Shown here one piece after another: positions 18,021 through 25,925 of a stretch of 58,359 nucleotides of DNA; within the stretch, counting starts at the first letter, position 1; each line of letters starts with the position of its first letter. The translations under genes and the position numbers were made by a program. Origin of the DNA: Saccharospirillum sp. (GTDB lineage: Bacteria; Pseudomonadota; Gammaproteobacteria; Pseudomonadales; Natronospirillaceae); contig JAIUML010000028.1 of NCBI GenBank assembly GCA_022565595.1, positions 1-58,359 of the forward strand, written 5' to 3'. The notes beneath the pieces were generated by a model. It had not been told where the DNA came from and searched no databases. It saw nothing but the letters and a program-made list of their open reading frames with translations.

Positions 18021-19058
18021 ATGGAAATGCGGCGTCTCGGTCGTTCCGAACTAATGGTATCAAAAATTGCTCTGGGCACCATGACATGGGGCGAGCAGAA
18101 CACAGAAGCTCAGGCGCATGAGCAAATGGATTACGCCCTCGGACAGGGGATCAACTTTTTTGATGCCGCTGAAATGTACCCGGTGCCTCCCAAAGCGGAA
18201 ACCTACGGGCTGACTGAGCAATACATCGGCACCTGGTTTGCCAAAACGGGTCAGCGAGACAAGGTGATATTGGCCACCAAGGCGGTATCTCGTGGTGGCT
18301 TTGACTATGTTCGCGGCGGCGCGCGGTTGTCGCGTGAACAAATCAAGGCGGCGTGCGAAAGCAGTCTGAAGCGCTTGCAGACGGATTACATCGACCTCTA
18401 CCAGCTGCATTGGCCAGACCGCAGTACCAATTACTTTGGCAAACTTGGATTCACCGGTATCGACGAAGCTGAAATTCCGATCCCGATCGAAGAAAGCCTG
18501 AGAGCACTCGAAGAACTGGTGCTTGAAGGCAAGGTGAGAAGGGTCGGGATCTCCAATGAAACCGCCTGGGGGGTGTCTGAATACCTGCGCTTGAGCCGCG
18601 AGGAAGGCTTGATCCGCATCGACAGCATTCAGAACCCCTACAACCTGCTGAATCGCAGCTTCGAAGTCGGGCTCGCAGAATTTGCCTGTCGTGAAGATGT
18701 CGGCTTATTGGCCTATTCCCCATTGGCCTTTGGCATGCTTTCAGGCAAATACCTGGGTGGGCAGAAACCCGAAAAGGCTCGCCTGACCCTGTACTCGCGT
18801 TTTCAGCGTTACAATAACCCGATCGGCTTTCAGGCAACCGCTGATTACGTCGAACTGGCCCAGCAACACGGGCTCGACCCGGCGCAGATGGCTCTGGCTT
18901 ATGTCAACGACCGAGCCTTTGTAACCAGCAACATCATAGGTGCTACGTCGATGGAGCAATTGAAAAGCAACATCGAAAGCCACTCAATAACGCTAAGCGA
19001 CGAGGTTCTCAGTGGTATTGAAGCGATCCACCAGAAGCACCCCAACCCCTGTCCTTGA
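18021..19058 (+). CDS. tas: Aldo/keto reductase Tas
   Basis: A 345-residue NADP(H)-dependent aldo/keto reductase that closely follows E. coli Tas (346 aa) along its length: LGTMTWGEQN, FFDAAEMYPVPPKAETYGLTE, LYQLHWPDR and IQNPYNLLNRSFEVGLAE. The Asp of FFDAAEMY, the tyrosine after it, the lysine in ATKAVS and the His of LHWPD are the expected catalytic tetrad. The ATG at 18021 has an AGGAAGG site 6 bases upstream; frames starting at 17967 lack one. The physiological substrate is unknown. Confidence 0.93.
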   Translation: MEMRRLGRSELMVSKIALGTMTWGEQNTEAQAHEQMDYALGQGINFFDAAEMYPVPPKAETYGLTEQYIGTWFAKTGQRDKVILATKAVSRGGFDYVRGGARLSREQIKAACESSLKRLQTDYIDLYQLHWPDRSTNYFGKLGFTGIDEAEIPIPIEESLRALEELVLEGKVRRVGISNETAWGVSEYLRLSREEGLIRIDSIQNPYNLLNRSFEVGLAEFACREDVGLLAYSPLAFGMLSGKYLGGQKPEKARLTLYSRFQRYNNPIGFQATADYVELAQQHGLDPAQMALAYVNDRAFVTSNIIGATSMEQLKSNIESHSITLSDEVLSGIEAIHQKHPNPCP

Positions 19059-19083
19059 GCCTGAACAGTGCCTTGACTAAAGG

Positions 19084-19362
19084 CTAGTCGACTATGCGCA
19101 GCCCTACACCGTTGGGGCTGTGCCGGACGACCCGCATCTGTACTTCGGGCGCTGGCATGGGCAGCCCTTGTACCTGAGAGACCACAAGACTGCCAATACT
19201 GAGCATTTGCTTCTGTTCGGCATCGAGTTCGATAAAAGCACCACCTTCAGAAATATTCCAGGTCGTCGCCTCCAGTTGTTCGCCGTCACGGGTGGTCAGG
19301 CGCATACGGACCTGAAATGGCGTGCGCTCATGAGCGCGTTGATCACTGTTGGACATTACCAT
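19084..19362 (-). CDS. PilZ domain protein
   Basis: A 92-residue single-domain PilZ protein, a likely c-di-GMP receptor. The arginine motif RAHER lies near residue 9 and the NISEGG motif (N-x-S-x-x-G) near 36, both needed for ligand binding. Two starts are possible: ATG at 19362 with GAGGG five bases upstream, or ATG at 19356, which overlaps the gloB stop (TAATG). It follows gloB on the same transcript. The downstream partner is unknown. Confidence 0.85.
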   Translation of the reverse strand: MVMSNSDQRAHERTPFQVRMRLTTRDGEQLEATTWNISEGGAFIELDAEQKQMLSIGSLVVSQVQGLPMPAPEVQMRVVRHSPNGVGLRIVD

Positions 19363-20129
19363 CGATCCCTCAATTGGCGCAGCGCGGTGAAGCGACTGAG
19401 TAGGGTGCTTGTATCATGGCCGCTATTCTGCAGTGCCTTGATAAGGCCAGGGTCTTCCAGTCGGAGAAAGGGGTTGAACTGATGCTCATCCAGGAGGGTC
19501 GTCGTGGCACGAGTCTCCGGACTCTGTTGGGTACAGTCTCGCACCCACTCCAGGGCAATATCGAGATTGGGCTCCAGGCTTAGCGCAAAATTCAAGTTGT
19601 TCAGCAGATAGTCGTGCCCCGGGTATATGCGAGTATCGGAGGCGCAGCGCTCCAGAATGCGCTTGATAGAGGTGAACAGCGTCTCGACATTGCCCGATCG
19701 TGTGTTGCCGACTCCCGCATTGAACAGGGTGTCGCCACAAATCAGTTCAGGCGTCTTGCCGGGGAGATAGTACACCCCATGGCCAGGGGTATGGCCTGGC
19801 GTGTACCAGAACTCTGCATGGGTCTCGCCGATGCTCAGAGAATCGCCGTCTGCCAGCCAATGATCGGCCTCGAATTTGCCCTTGCAAGCTTCTGGGGCGA
19901 ATACGAGTGCTCCAGTTCTGGCTTTAAGCTCACTCAGATTGCGAATATGATCGCCATGTTCATGAGTAATCCATATCTGTGTCAGCTTGAAACTCTGAGC
20001 ATCGGCCACATTCACCAGATGATTGGCATCAAAAGGGTCAACCGCTGCTGCGTGACCACTGGAATGGCAATAAACCAGGTGATTGTAGTTCTGCAGAGAC
20101 TCTGGCACGTATGTTCTGAATACCGGCAT
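19356..20129 (-). CDS. gloB: Hydroxyacylglutathione hydrolase (glyoxalase II)
   Basis: A 257-residue metallo-beta-lactamase-fold enzyme that hydrolyses S-lactoylglutathione to lactate and glutathione, the second step of methylglyoxal detoxification. The metal motif is THEHGDH at 55-61, with further ligands in TPGHTPGH, CGDTLF and YPGHDYL. The C-terminal NPFLR segment is a glyoxalase II hallmark. Length fits the family. Its stop overlaps one candidate start of the PilZ gene. Confidence 0.92.
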   Translation of the reverse strand: MPVFRTYVPESLQNYNHLVYCHSSGHAAAVDPFDANHLVNVADAQSFKLTQIWITHEHGDHIRNLSELKARTGALVFAPEACKGKFEADHWLADGDSLSIGETHAEFWYTPGHTPGHGVYYLPGKTPELICGDTLFNAGVGNTRSGNVETLFTSIKRILERCASDTRIYPGHDYLLNNLNFALSLEPNLDIALEWVRDCTQQSPETRATTTLLDEHQFNPFLRLEDPGLIKALQNSGHDTSTLLSRFTALRQLRDRW

Positions 20130-20292
20130 GCCGCTCTCACGGTTAAGTTCCTGATGGTAACGGTAAACAATGTTGGTCCGCCAGGCAATGGTTTACACTC
20201 TGTCGCTGGCTCTAAAGCGTGATGTCCATAAAGTGGGTATCGCGCATATGGTATGCCTTTGCACTTGAATTTTTGATCGAGGAAAAGTCTGC

Positions 20293-21090
20293 ATGTCTGC
20301 ATTGATGATGGTGATTTCACCGGCAAAAACGCTGGATTTTGAACAACCGTCGAGCACTGAAATTGCCACCCAGATCCGCTTTCCGGACGAGTCTGCCAGG
20401 CTGATTGACCTGTTACGGCGTTGCACGGTAGCGGATCTTAGAGGGTTGATGTCCATCAGCAGTCAATTGGCGGAACTCAACGTGCAGCGTTTTTCCGACT
20501 GGCAGTGGCCAATGCCCTCGGACAGGTCCAAACAGGCGGTACTGGCGTTCCAGGGGGATGTTTACACCGGGCTCGATGCGGCCTCTCTCAGTGAAGCACA
20601 GTTGAAGCAGGCTCAGAGTCAGTTGAGGATTCTGTCGGGGCTTTATGGTCTATTACGACCTCTTGACAATATTCTGCCTTACCGACTGGAGATGGGCACG
20701 GCTTTATCGAGTGAGCGCGGCCGCAATCTCTACCAATGGTGGGGCAATCAGATCACTGACCTGTTGGCGCAAGACATGCAGCAGGAGGGCGCTAGCGTCC
20801 TGGTCAACCTGGCCTCCAACGAGTACTTCAAGGCGATCAGCACCGGCAGGTTGTCGACTCCCGTGATCACCCCGGAATTTCGCGATTACAAGAACGACCA
20901 GTACAAGATCATATCCTTTTTTGCCAAGAAGGCTCGTGGCATGATGGTGCGATACATACTGGAGCAAGGGGTCGACCGAGTCGAAGGCCTGAAGGATTTC
21001 AACATGGCTGGGTATCGGTATGACGCCAGGCGCTCTGATGAAAAACGTATCTGTTTTCTAAGAGATGAGCCGTTACAACAAGAGGGCTGA
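20293..21090 (+). CDS. yaaA: Peroxide stress protein YaaA
   Basis: A 265-residue YaaA family protein (DUF328), which in E. coli limits free iron and DNA damage during hydrogen peroxide stress. The start MVISPAKTLDFEQP, LSGLYGLLRPLDNILPYRLEMGT, NLASNEYFKA and the C-terminal FNMAGYRYD are family signatures. ATG at 20293 follows GAGGAAA. The yajG-like gene begins 5 bp after its stop, so the two are co-transcribed. Confidence 0.94.
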   Translation: MSALMMVISPAKTLDFEQPSSTEIATQIRFPDESARLIDLLRRCTVADLRGLMSISSQLAELNVQRFSDWQWPMPSDRSKQAVLAFQGDVYTGLDAASLSEAQLKQAQSQLRILSGLYGLLRPLDNILPYRLEMGTALSSERGRNLYQWWGNQITDLLAQDMQQEGASVLVNLASNEYFKAISTGRLSTPVITPEFRDYKNDQYKIISFFAKKARGMMVRYILEQGVDRVEGLKDFNMAGYRYDARRSDEKRICFLRDEPLQQEG

Positions 21091-21095
21091 ATGAC

Positions 21096-21680
21096 ATGAG
21101 TAATGCGATTGTGAAGCTGTGTTGGGTTGCCTTGGCGGCTATGTTGGCTGGTTGTGCGCAGTTTTCGCCTCAACAGGTAGAGTTTACGCCTTCCATAGAA
21201 CAAACTTCTGTCCCCCAGGGTAATGGGGCCGGAATTCTGGTCAATGTCACTGATCGGCGCAGCAGTACCGTCATAGGGTACAGAGGCGGTACTTATGCTG
21301 AAAGCAGCAGTATTACCGCCAGTAACGACCTGCGCCGCCTGATCGAGAACATAGCTGAGGACGTATTGACCCGGGGTGGCTATCGACTGGACGGCTCGAT
21401 GGTCGACATGCAGATGACTATCTATCTGGATGAGTTAAGCTATCAGTTGGAAGACCTTGATGCCGTACGGAAGCGGGCAACCGGGGCTGCCAGGGTGTCG
21501 GTAGAGGTGTTTCGTGATCGTTCCAATTACTCCAACAGTTACCGAGCTCAGCGTAGCATCGAGACCTTTCGTTACCCCAGTGAAGAACGCAACGACGAGC
21601 TGCTGAATCGGGTTTTGGAGACCGCTTTGAACCGGATGTTCAGCGATGCGGGACTTGAGAATTTCATGAACGCTTTTTGA
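21096..21680 (+). CDS. YajG-like lipoprotein
   Basis: A 194-residue lipoprotein with signal peptide and lipobox LAGC (Cys at 20). The mature part follows E. coli YajG: an N-terminal segment ending in a DRR motif, SNDLRRLIENIAEDVLTRGGY, then a beta-rich region and a short C-terminal helix. The function of YajG is not settled. Five bases after yaaA. A pair of REP-like hairpins lies beyond the stop. Confidence 0.8.
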   Translation: MSNAIVKLCWVALAAMLAGCAQFSPQQVEFTPSIEQTSVPQGNGAGILVNVTDRRSSTVIGYRGGTYAESSSITASNDLRRLIENIAEDVLTRGGYRLDGSMVDMQMTIYLDELSYQLEDLDAVRKRATGAARVSVEVFRDRSNYSNSYRAQRSIETFRYPSEERNDELLNRVLETALNRMFSDAGLENFMNAF

Positions 21681-21762
21681 TTAGAAGTGTATACCTGGGG
21701 TGTCGATTTGCATCTGACGCTGAGAGCCTCAGGCCGCTGATGTGAAGTCGGCTAACGCCGAC

Positions 21763-21837
21763 AGCGTCGATGATGATATCGACGCTCCAATGGCTGGCGG
21801 GCCTGCGGAGTGTCGATGCAATCGATACCGACGCTCC
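21763..21837. repeat. REP-like pair (locus 3)
   Basis: First unit: AGCGTCGAT-GATGAT-ATCGACGCT then CC (21763-21788), a perfect 9-bp stem. Second unit: GGAGTGTCG and CGACGCTCC (21807-21837) with a 13-nt loop and one G-U pair. They share the family core and CTCC tail, and sit between the convergent yajG-like and LysR genes. Confidence 0.78.
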
Positions 21838-21849
21838 TGTAATCCTTGG

Positions 21850-22758
21850 TCAGCCGGTCTTGTCGAGGTCATGCTCTTCAAAGTAGGCGGCCATGAAATC
21901 GACAAAGGCCCGGCTTTTCGCTGAGAGATAGCGGTTTTCCGGGTAGACAACGTGAATGGTTCTGCTCGGGAAGATGATCTCGGGCAACAAATGCACCAGC
22001 TTGCCGGAGGCCAGTTCCTCTCGCACCATGTAGTAGGGCAGGGCCGTAATACCCATGTCATTGGTTGTGGCCTCACACAGGGTGTCCAGATCGTTGACGG
22101 TAAATCGCCGATCCTTGTTTTGCAGGCCGGCTTCCTTCAAGAACCGTTTGATCCAGCGCGGTTCGGCAAAATCGATGCCCGACACCATCAGAATATGGTG
22201 TTCGTAGAGGTCGGCCAGTTTGTGTGGATGCCCATGCTCTTCAAGGTAGGCTTTGGATGCGGTCAAAATCACCTTCTGCTTGGCAACTGGCCTTGCAACG
22301 AGGCGGCTATCCTGCAATGACCCCAAATGAATCGCCAGATCGATGCCCTCGCGCACCAGGTCCAGGCCCTTGTCAGCCAGTATCAGATCGAAATTCACAT
22401 TCGGGTACTGTTCGAGAAACTTGGAGAAAATCTTCATCAACATCGAACGGCCAAAGGTGGGCGTCGCGGTAATGCGCAAGGTACCCCTGGGGGAGGTTTC
22501 CAGGTCCTTGACCATGTGCTCGGCTTCTTCAAGGTCCTCGAGAATACGACTGCAGCGGTTAAAAAACAGCTGGCCAGCCTCGGTAGGGCTGACGGAGCGG
22601 GTGGTGCGATTCAACAATCGAACGCCGAGTCGGTCTTCCAGCAGGCTGATTTGCTTGCTGACAGCCGAGGGCGTCAAGCCGAGCTGATGAGCGGCATTGG
22701 TAAAGTTGTTGGCTTTAACGACCGTGGTAAAGATGATCAAGGAATCGAGTCGAGCCAT
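21850..22758 (-). CDS. LysR-type transcriptional regulator
   Basis: A 302-residue regulator with an N-terminal winged helix-turn-helix (FTNAAHQLGLTPSAVSKQISLLEDRLG, about 17-42) and a C-terminal ligand-binding domain. The RTTRSVSPTEAG segment after the helix-turn-helix is typical of the CrgA/AaeR-like branch. Ligand and targets cannot be told. It is divergent from the DUF5610 gene, 270 bp away, and LysR proteins often control the divergent gene, but that gene has a sigma-28-like promoter. Confidence 0.9.
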   Translation of the reverse strand: MARLDSLIIFTTVVKANNFTNAAHQLGLTPSAVSKQISLLEDRLGVRLLNRTTRSVSPTEAGQLFFNRCSRILEDLEEAEHMVKDLETSPRGTLRITATPTFGRSMLMKIFSKFLEQYPNVNFDLILADKGLDLVREGIDLAIHLGSLQDSRLVARPVAKQKVILTASKAYLEEHGHPHKLADLYEHHILMVSGIDFAEPRWIKRFLKEAGLQNKDRRFTVNDLDTLCEATTNDMGITALPYYMVREELASGKLVHLLPEIIFPSRTIHVVYPENRYLSAKSRAFVDFMAAYFEEHDLDKTG

Positions 22759-22965
22759 GGATGTCTACCCTGTTCTGTGAAGCAGCAACGATGATGTAGT
22801 GGGTGTTCAATCGGGCTTGAGGGGCCGCACAACACCTGAATATCGCCATAATAGTGGCTGTGTATCAATAATCCAACCTTATTAGTGATTAATGTTTGAT
22901 AATCAGGTCGCATTCTGATGAAAAATACCGCTTATCTGGCGCTACAAATTGTTACCTTTGTTTGT

Positions 22966-22992
22966 TCAAGCTTTGTTGTCCTCAGTCGCTAA
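22966..22992 (+). promoter_or_regulatory. Sigma-28 (FliA) promoter for the DUF5610 gene
   Basis: TCAA (22966-22969), 15 bp, then GTCGCTAA (22985-22992). Against the FliA consensus TAAAGTTT-N11-GCCGATAA the -35 matches 6 of 8 and the -10 matches 6 of 8, at exactly the right spacing. The -10 ends 36 bases before the ATG. Confidence 0.6.
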
Positions 22993-23028
22993 CCTTTCAG
23001 ATAGCAATATCGCTCATGGGAGGCGAAT

Positions 23029-24042
23029 ATGAACATACAGCAACCCGGTGTGAGCAGTATTTTGCCACCGCAGGCAAAACCTTTTGCACTGAATAACCCA
23101 TCCAGAGGCGCTGAAAAGGCTTCTGTTGCTGGTACAACGGAAACCACCAAGGCACCAGATTCGGCATCCAAATTCGACGTGGATGCGCTGGTCAACAACC
23201 TCTGGGGCTTCATGAAAGGCCGTATTGCAGAGGCTCAGGCGAATGGTGCCAGCGAAAAAGAGCTCGACAAACTGTGGCAGGCCGCAGAAAAAGGGCTGAA
23301 ACAGGGCTTCGGCGAAGCCAAAGACATCCTGAAGTCGATGGGCAAGCTCTCTGAACCTCTTGGAAACAAAATTGACCAGGCTTATGGTCGTTTGACGGAT
23401 GCGCTTGAGGCACGAGATCTGAACGCCATGGCTGAGTCTCGTGATGCAAAAGAGACTGTTGCAGGCCGAAAAATAGATTTGTATCAGTATCAGGAGCGCA
23501 CCTTCTCCCTGGATTTGAAAACCCGAGAGGGAGACACGGTTACCATCAAGGTCATGAACAGTCAGGAAGCGTCCGCTTCACAACGCAGTGGTGAGGGCTG
23601 GTCCAGCCTGCAGTGGGGGCGCACAGATATGGCCGGTTTCAATGTGCTGATCGAAGGCGATCTGAATGAGCAGGAGCGAGCCGATATCGAAGCCTTGCTT
23701 GGCCAGGTTAACGAACTGGCCAACGATTTTTACAGCGGCAACTACGATGTGGCCTGGGAGAAAGCTCAGGCGCTGAATATTGAAGGCACCAGCTTATTGA
23801 GTATGGATTTGAACTTGCGTTCTGTAGAAGCCAAGGGCGTTGGTGTCTATGAACAAGTGAGTGGTGATAAAGCCCTGCCGAAAGGTTTGTCGCCTCTGGC
23901 GCAATACGCGAAAGACCTTGTTGAAGCCCAAAAGGATTGGCAACAACGTTTTGATTCATCGACTGGTTTGCTGAAAGCCTTGGAGAACCATCCTTTGAAC
24001 AAAGGTCAACTCGGCAATATGGCTAGAGCACTTTTGAACTGA
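23029..24042 (+). CDS. DUF5610 domain protein, probable motility-regulon member
   Basis: A 337-residue soluble protein without signal peptide. Residues about 48-115 (NNLWGFMKGRIAEAQANGAS, then KGLKQGFGEAKDILKSMGKL) resemble the helical DUF5610 domain. The middle (about 155-230) is beta-rich, and the C-terminus is helical (EAQKDWQQRFDSSTGLLKAL). No enzyme motif is seen. The ATG at 23029 follows GGGAGG. The sigma-28-like promoter suggests expression with late flagellar and chemotaxis genes. A strong terminator follows, so it is monocistronic. The family assignment is from memory of the domain pattern. Confidence 0.72.
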   Translation: MNIQQPGVSSILPPQAKPFALNNPSRGAEKASVAGTTETTKAPDSASKFDVDALVNNLWGFMKGRIAEAQANGASEKELDKLWQAAEKGLKQGFGEAKDILKSMGKLSEPLGNKIDQAYGRLTDALEARDLNAMAESRDAKETVAGRKIDLYQYQERTFSLDLKTREGDTVTIKVMNSQEASASQRSGEGWSSLQWGRTDMAGFNVLIEGDLNEQERADIEALLGQVNELANDFYSGNYDVAWEKAQALNIEGTSLLSMDLNLRSVEAKGVGVYEQVSGDKALPKGLSPLAQYAKDLVEAQKDWQQRFDSSTGLLKALENHPLNKGQLGNMARALLN

Positions 24043-24093
24043 TTTCAGGCCATTCGCACCAGTAGACTACAACCAACCCAGGGCATGCCCCTC

Positions 24094-24118
24094 AAAAACG
24101 GCCCTTCTGGGCCGTTTT
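24094..24118 (+). terminator. Terminator after the DUF5610 gene
   Basis: Arms AAAACGGCCC (24095-24104) and GGGCCGTTTT (24109-24118) around a TTCT loop, 52 bases after the stop; more T follow shortly after. Confidence 0.88.
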
Positions 24119-24236
24119 CGTCTTTTTGACTCCATCTGAATTGGCTATACTGCGCCCGATGCGGTACTACTCCGTCCCGGGTTCAAGGTGCCTTTTCGCC
24201 TTGAACCACTTCATTCGTGGCTTGAGGAGCTCCTCT

Positions 24237-24500
24237 TTGCATTCATTGGTGCTGTACCATACCTCTGGCTGTCATCTTTGTGAGCTAGCCGAGTATGTTC
24301 TGCAAGAGGTCAGGGCAGCGCAACCTGAGCTGTCCTGGAGTCTGGTGGATATTGCCAGCGACGACACTCTGATAGAGCGATATGGGTGGCGAATCCCTGT
24401 AATTCATCTAAAAGGAATGCCTTCTCCGGATCTGGGGTGGCCGTTTAACGCGGCTGCCGTAACCGCCTTTCTGGGTAATCCCGATAGTGTTCAAGAGTAA
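24237..24500 (+). CDS. Glutaredoxin-family protein
   Basis: An 87-residue thioredoxin-fold protein. It opens with LHSLVLYHTSGCHLCELAEY, whose C-x-x-C (CHLC) is the redox site of the DUF836/glutaredoxin-like family, and contains the cis-proline segment WRIPVIHL. The start is chosen as TTG at 24237, with GAGGAG 7 bases upstream and the normal family length. The longer frame from 24126 would include a -10-like TATACT at 24146-24151. The next gene, a lipoprotein, starts 35 bp later. Confidence 0.82.
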   Translation: MHSLVLYHTSGCHLCELAEYVLQEVRAAQPELSWSLVDIASDDTLIERYGWRIPVIHLKGMPSPDLGWPFNAAAVTAFLGNPDSVQE

Positions 24501-24535
24501 GGTACAACTGTTTTAAATCGAAATGGAGAATGCTC

Positions 24536-25237
24536 ATGCTGAAACCCTTGCTGTCTGTTGCGCTCGGCCTTACCCTGGTGGGTTGCGCAAGCTTGCCGAC
24601 GCCCAGGAGTGAAGCCATTCATTTTGCTTTGTTGCAGGATGCAACCCTGCGTGAACTGGCCAGTCAATGCAGTGCGTTGGGTGCGTCGCAGCAAAGTCTG
24701 GCCGTTCAGGCGCAACGTGACTGGTGGCAACGCAACGGCAACGCCGTAATGGCAGCCGATTATGGTTTGCTTCAATTGAATTGGGACCAGGCCGCAGAAC
24801 CGGCTGAACAGCAACGTGCTTATTGGTCCATGCAAGTGCTGGAGCGAGTGCAGGTCGATTCCATAGAGCAGGTTGACGACTGGCTGAGCGGTAACCGGGC
24901 CGAGCGCAATTGTGAACAACAACTGACCGCCTATAGAGACGGTAGAAAAGACCTGAGTCGTGAAAAGAAATACTTTGACACTCTGGTGACACTTCAGAAC
25001 GAGCGCCAGGCTTTGACGACGGATGTCGAACAGGGCATTTCCATCAATGCGCGCTACCGTCGCTATGGGCGCTCGCTGTTCGTTGTTGAACAGCACATGG
25101 CCCGGCAGGGTTGCAATCAGCCTGAAATCGCGCTGTTACGCAATGCATGGCCGCTGGAGGTGTATGACGCTGTTTGTTCTGACCAGAGTTATTACCTTGT
25201 GCAGTGCGAATGGGGCCGTTGTGACGTGAAACCATGA
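24536..25237 (+). CDS. Hypothetical lipoprotein
   Basis: A 233-residue predicted lipoprotein with signal peptide and lipobox LVGC (Cys at 17). The mature part is mainly helical and rich in Gln/Glu; after the lipid Cys it has Cys residues near the C-terminus (CSDQSYYLVQCEWGRC) that could form disulfides. I do not recognise a family. GGAG lies seven bases before the ATG at 24536, better than the ATG at 24530. Its stop overlaps the next start (ATGA). Confidence 0.68.
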   Translation: MLKPLLSVALGLTLVGCASLPTPRSEAIHFALLQDATLRELASQCSALGASQQSLAVQAQRDWWQRNGNAVMAADYGLLQLNWDQAAEPAEQQRAYWSMQVLERVQVDSIEQVDDWLSGNRAERNCEQQLTAYRDGRKDLSREKKYFDTLVTLQNERQALTTDVEQGISINARYRRYGRSLFVVEQHMARQGCNQPEIALLRNAWPLEVYDAVCSDQSYYLVQCEWGRCDVKP

Positions 25238-25755
25238 AAACGGCGACTCGTGTTAGCCTTGGAGTGTTTTTGATACTGCTGGCAGGCGGCTCTGTGTTCT
25301 GGTTTGAACGGCACTACATGGGCTGGTTCGGAGAATCCGTCGACAACATGAATGCCTGGCAGGGCCAGTGGCAGTCCTGGCTCGATGGCCAGCCAGAGCT
25401 GGAACACCCGGCCATGGTGCATCTTTTGCCGGAGGATTGCCTGTGTCGGTGGTTTGTTCGGGATCATGCAGGCGATTTGAGTGACAAAGCTGTGCAATTG
25501 GGGTATCAGGTCTATCAGACCTCGGTTTTGCTGGGCGAAGAGCAGGCCTCGTTGTTGAAGTACCCGATCGACTTTGCCTCTCCGGGCCCCTTGATGATAC
25601 TCACCAATGCTGAAGGTGAAGTACGCTACCTGGGGCCTTATAGCGATGGTTTGCGCTGCAATGCGGAGACCAGCCTGGTGGATCAGTGGTTGCCTCTGGA
25701 GCTTCGGGGGCAGGTGGTACAACTCGACGCCAATGGGTGTGTTTGCCATTGGTAA
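25234..25755 (+). CDS. DUF6436-like membrane-anchored protein with two C-x-C motifs
   Basis: A 173-residue protein with one N-terminal membrane helix (about 7-24) and a periplasmic domain. PGPLMILTNAEGEVRYLGPYSDG resembles a thioredoxin-like strand-turn pattern found in DUF6436 proteins. Two similar motifs stand out: C69-L-C71-R-W and C169-V-C171-H-W, the latter ending the protein. Coupled by ATGA to the lipoprotein gene and downstream of a glutaredoxin-like gene, which suggests thiol chemistry in the cell envelope. Function is otherwise unknown. Confidence 0.68.
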   Translation: MKTATRVSLGVFLILLAGGSVFWFERHYMGWFGESVDNMNAWQGQWQSWLDGQPELEHPAMVHLLPEDCLCRWFVRDHAGDLSDKAVQLGYQVYQTSVLLGEEQASLLKYPIDFASPGPLMILTNAEGEVRYLGPYSDGLRCNAETSLVDQWLPLELRGQVVQLDANGCVCHW

Positions 25756-25800
25756 CCGATGCAGGCGGGGTATTCAGTCACCTCACTGCGGCTGAATGAC

Positions 25801-25827
25801 TCAACTTCGGCTAAACTCAACCGATAC
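25801..25827 (+). promoter_or_regulatory. Sigma-28 (FliA) promoter for cheV
   Basis: TCAA (25801-25804), 15 bp, then ACCGATAC (25820-25827), matching 6 of 8 positions of the FliA -10 GCCGATAA at the correct spacing. It would give a leader of about 93 bases before cheV. Confidence 0.6.
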
Positions 25828-25925
25828 AGCTTTGTAAGGAGCAGACCTGTGCTGCGCTTTACTGTTGAAACAACCACCGTGCTGATGTTCAAGCGGTTAC
25901 GCCCCTGGGGCTTGTGGAGTTTACT

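Noticed and set aside
24126-24236. Longer N-terminus for the glutaredoxin-like protein, and a TTGACT/TATACT promoter there
   Set aside because: The extra residues have no family match and the TTG start coincides with promoter-like sequence; the 14-bp spacing is too short for a confident promoter.
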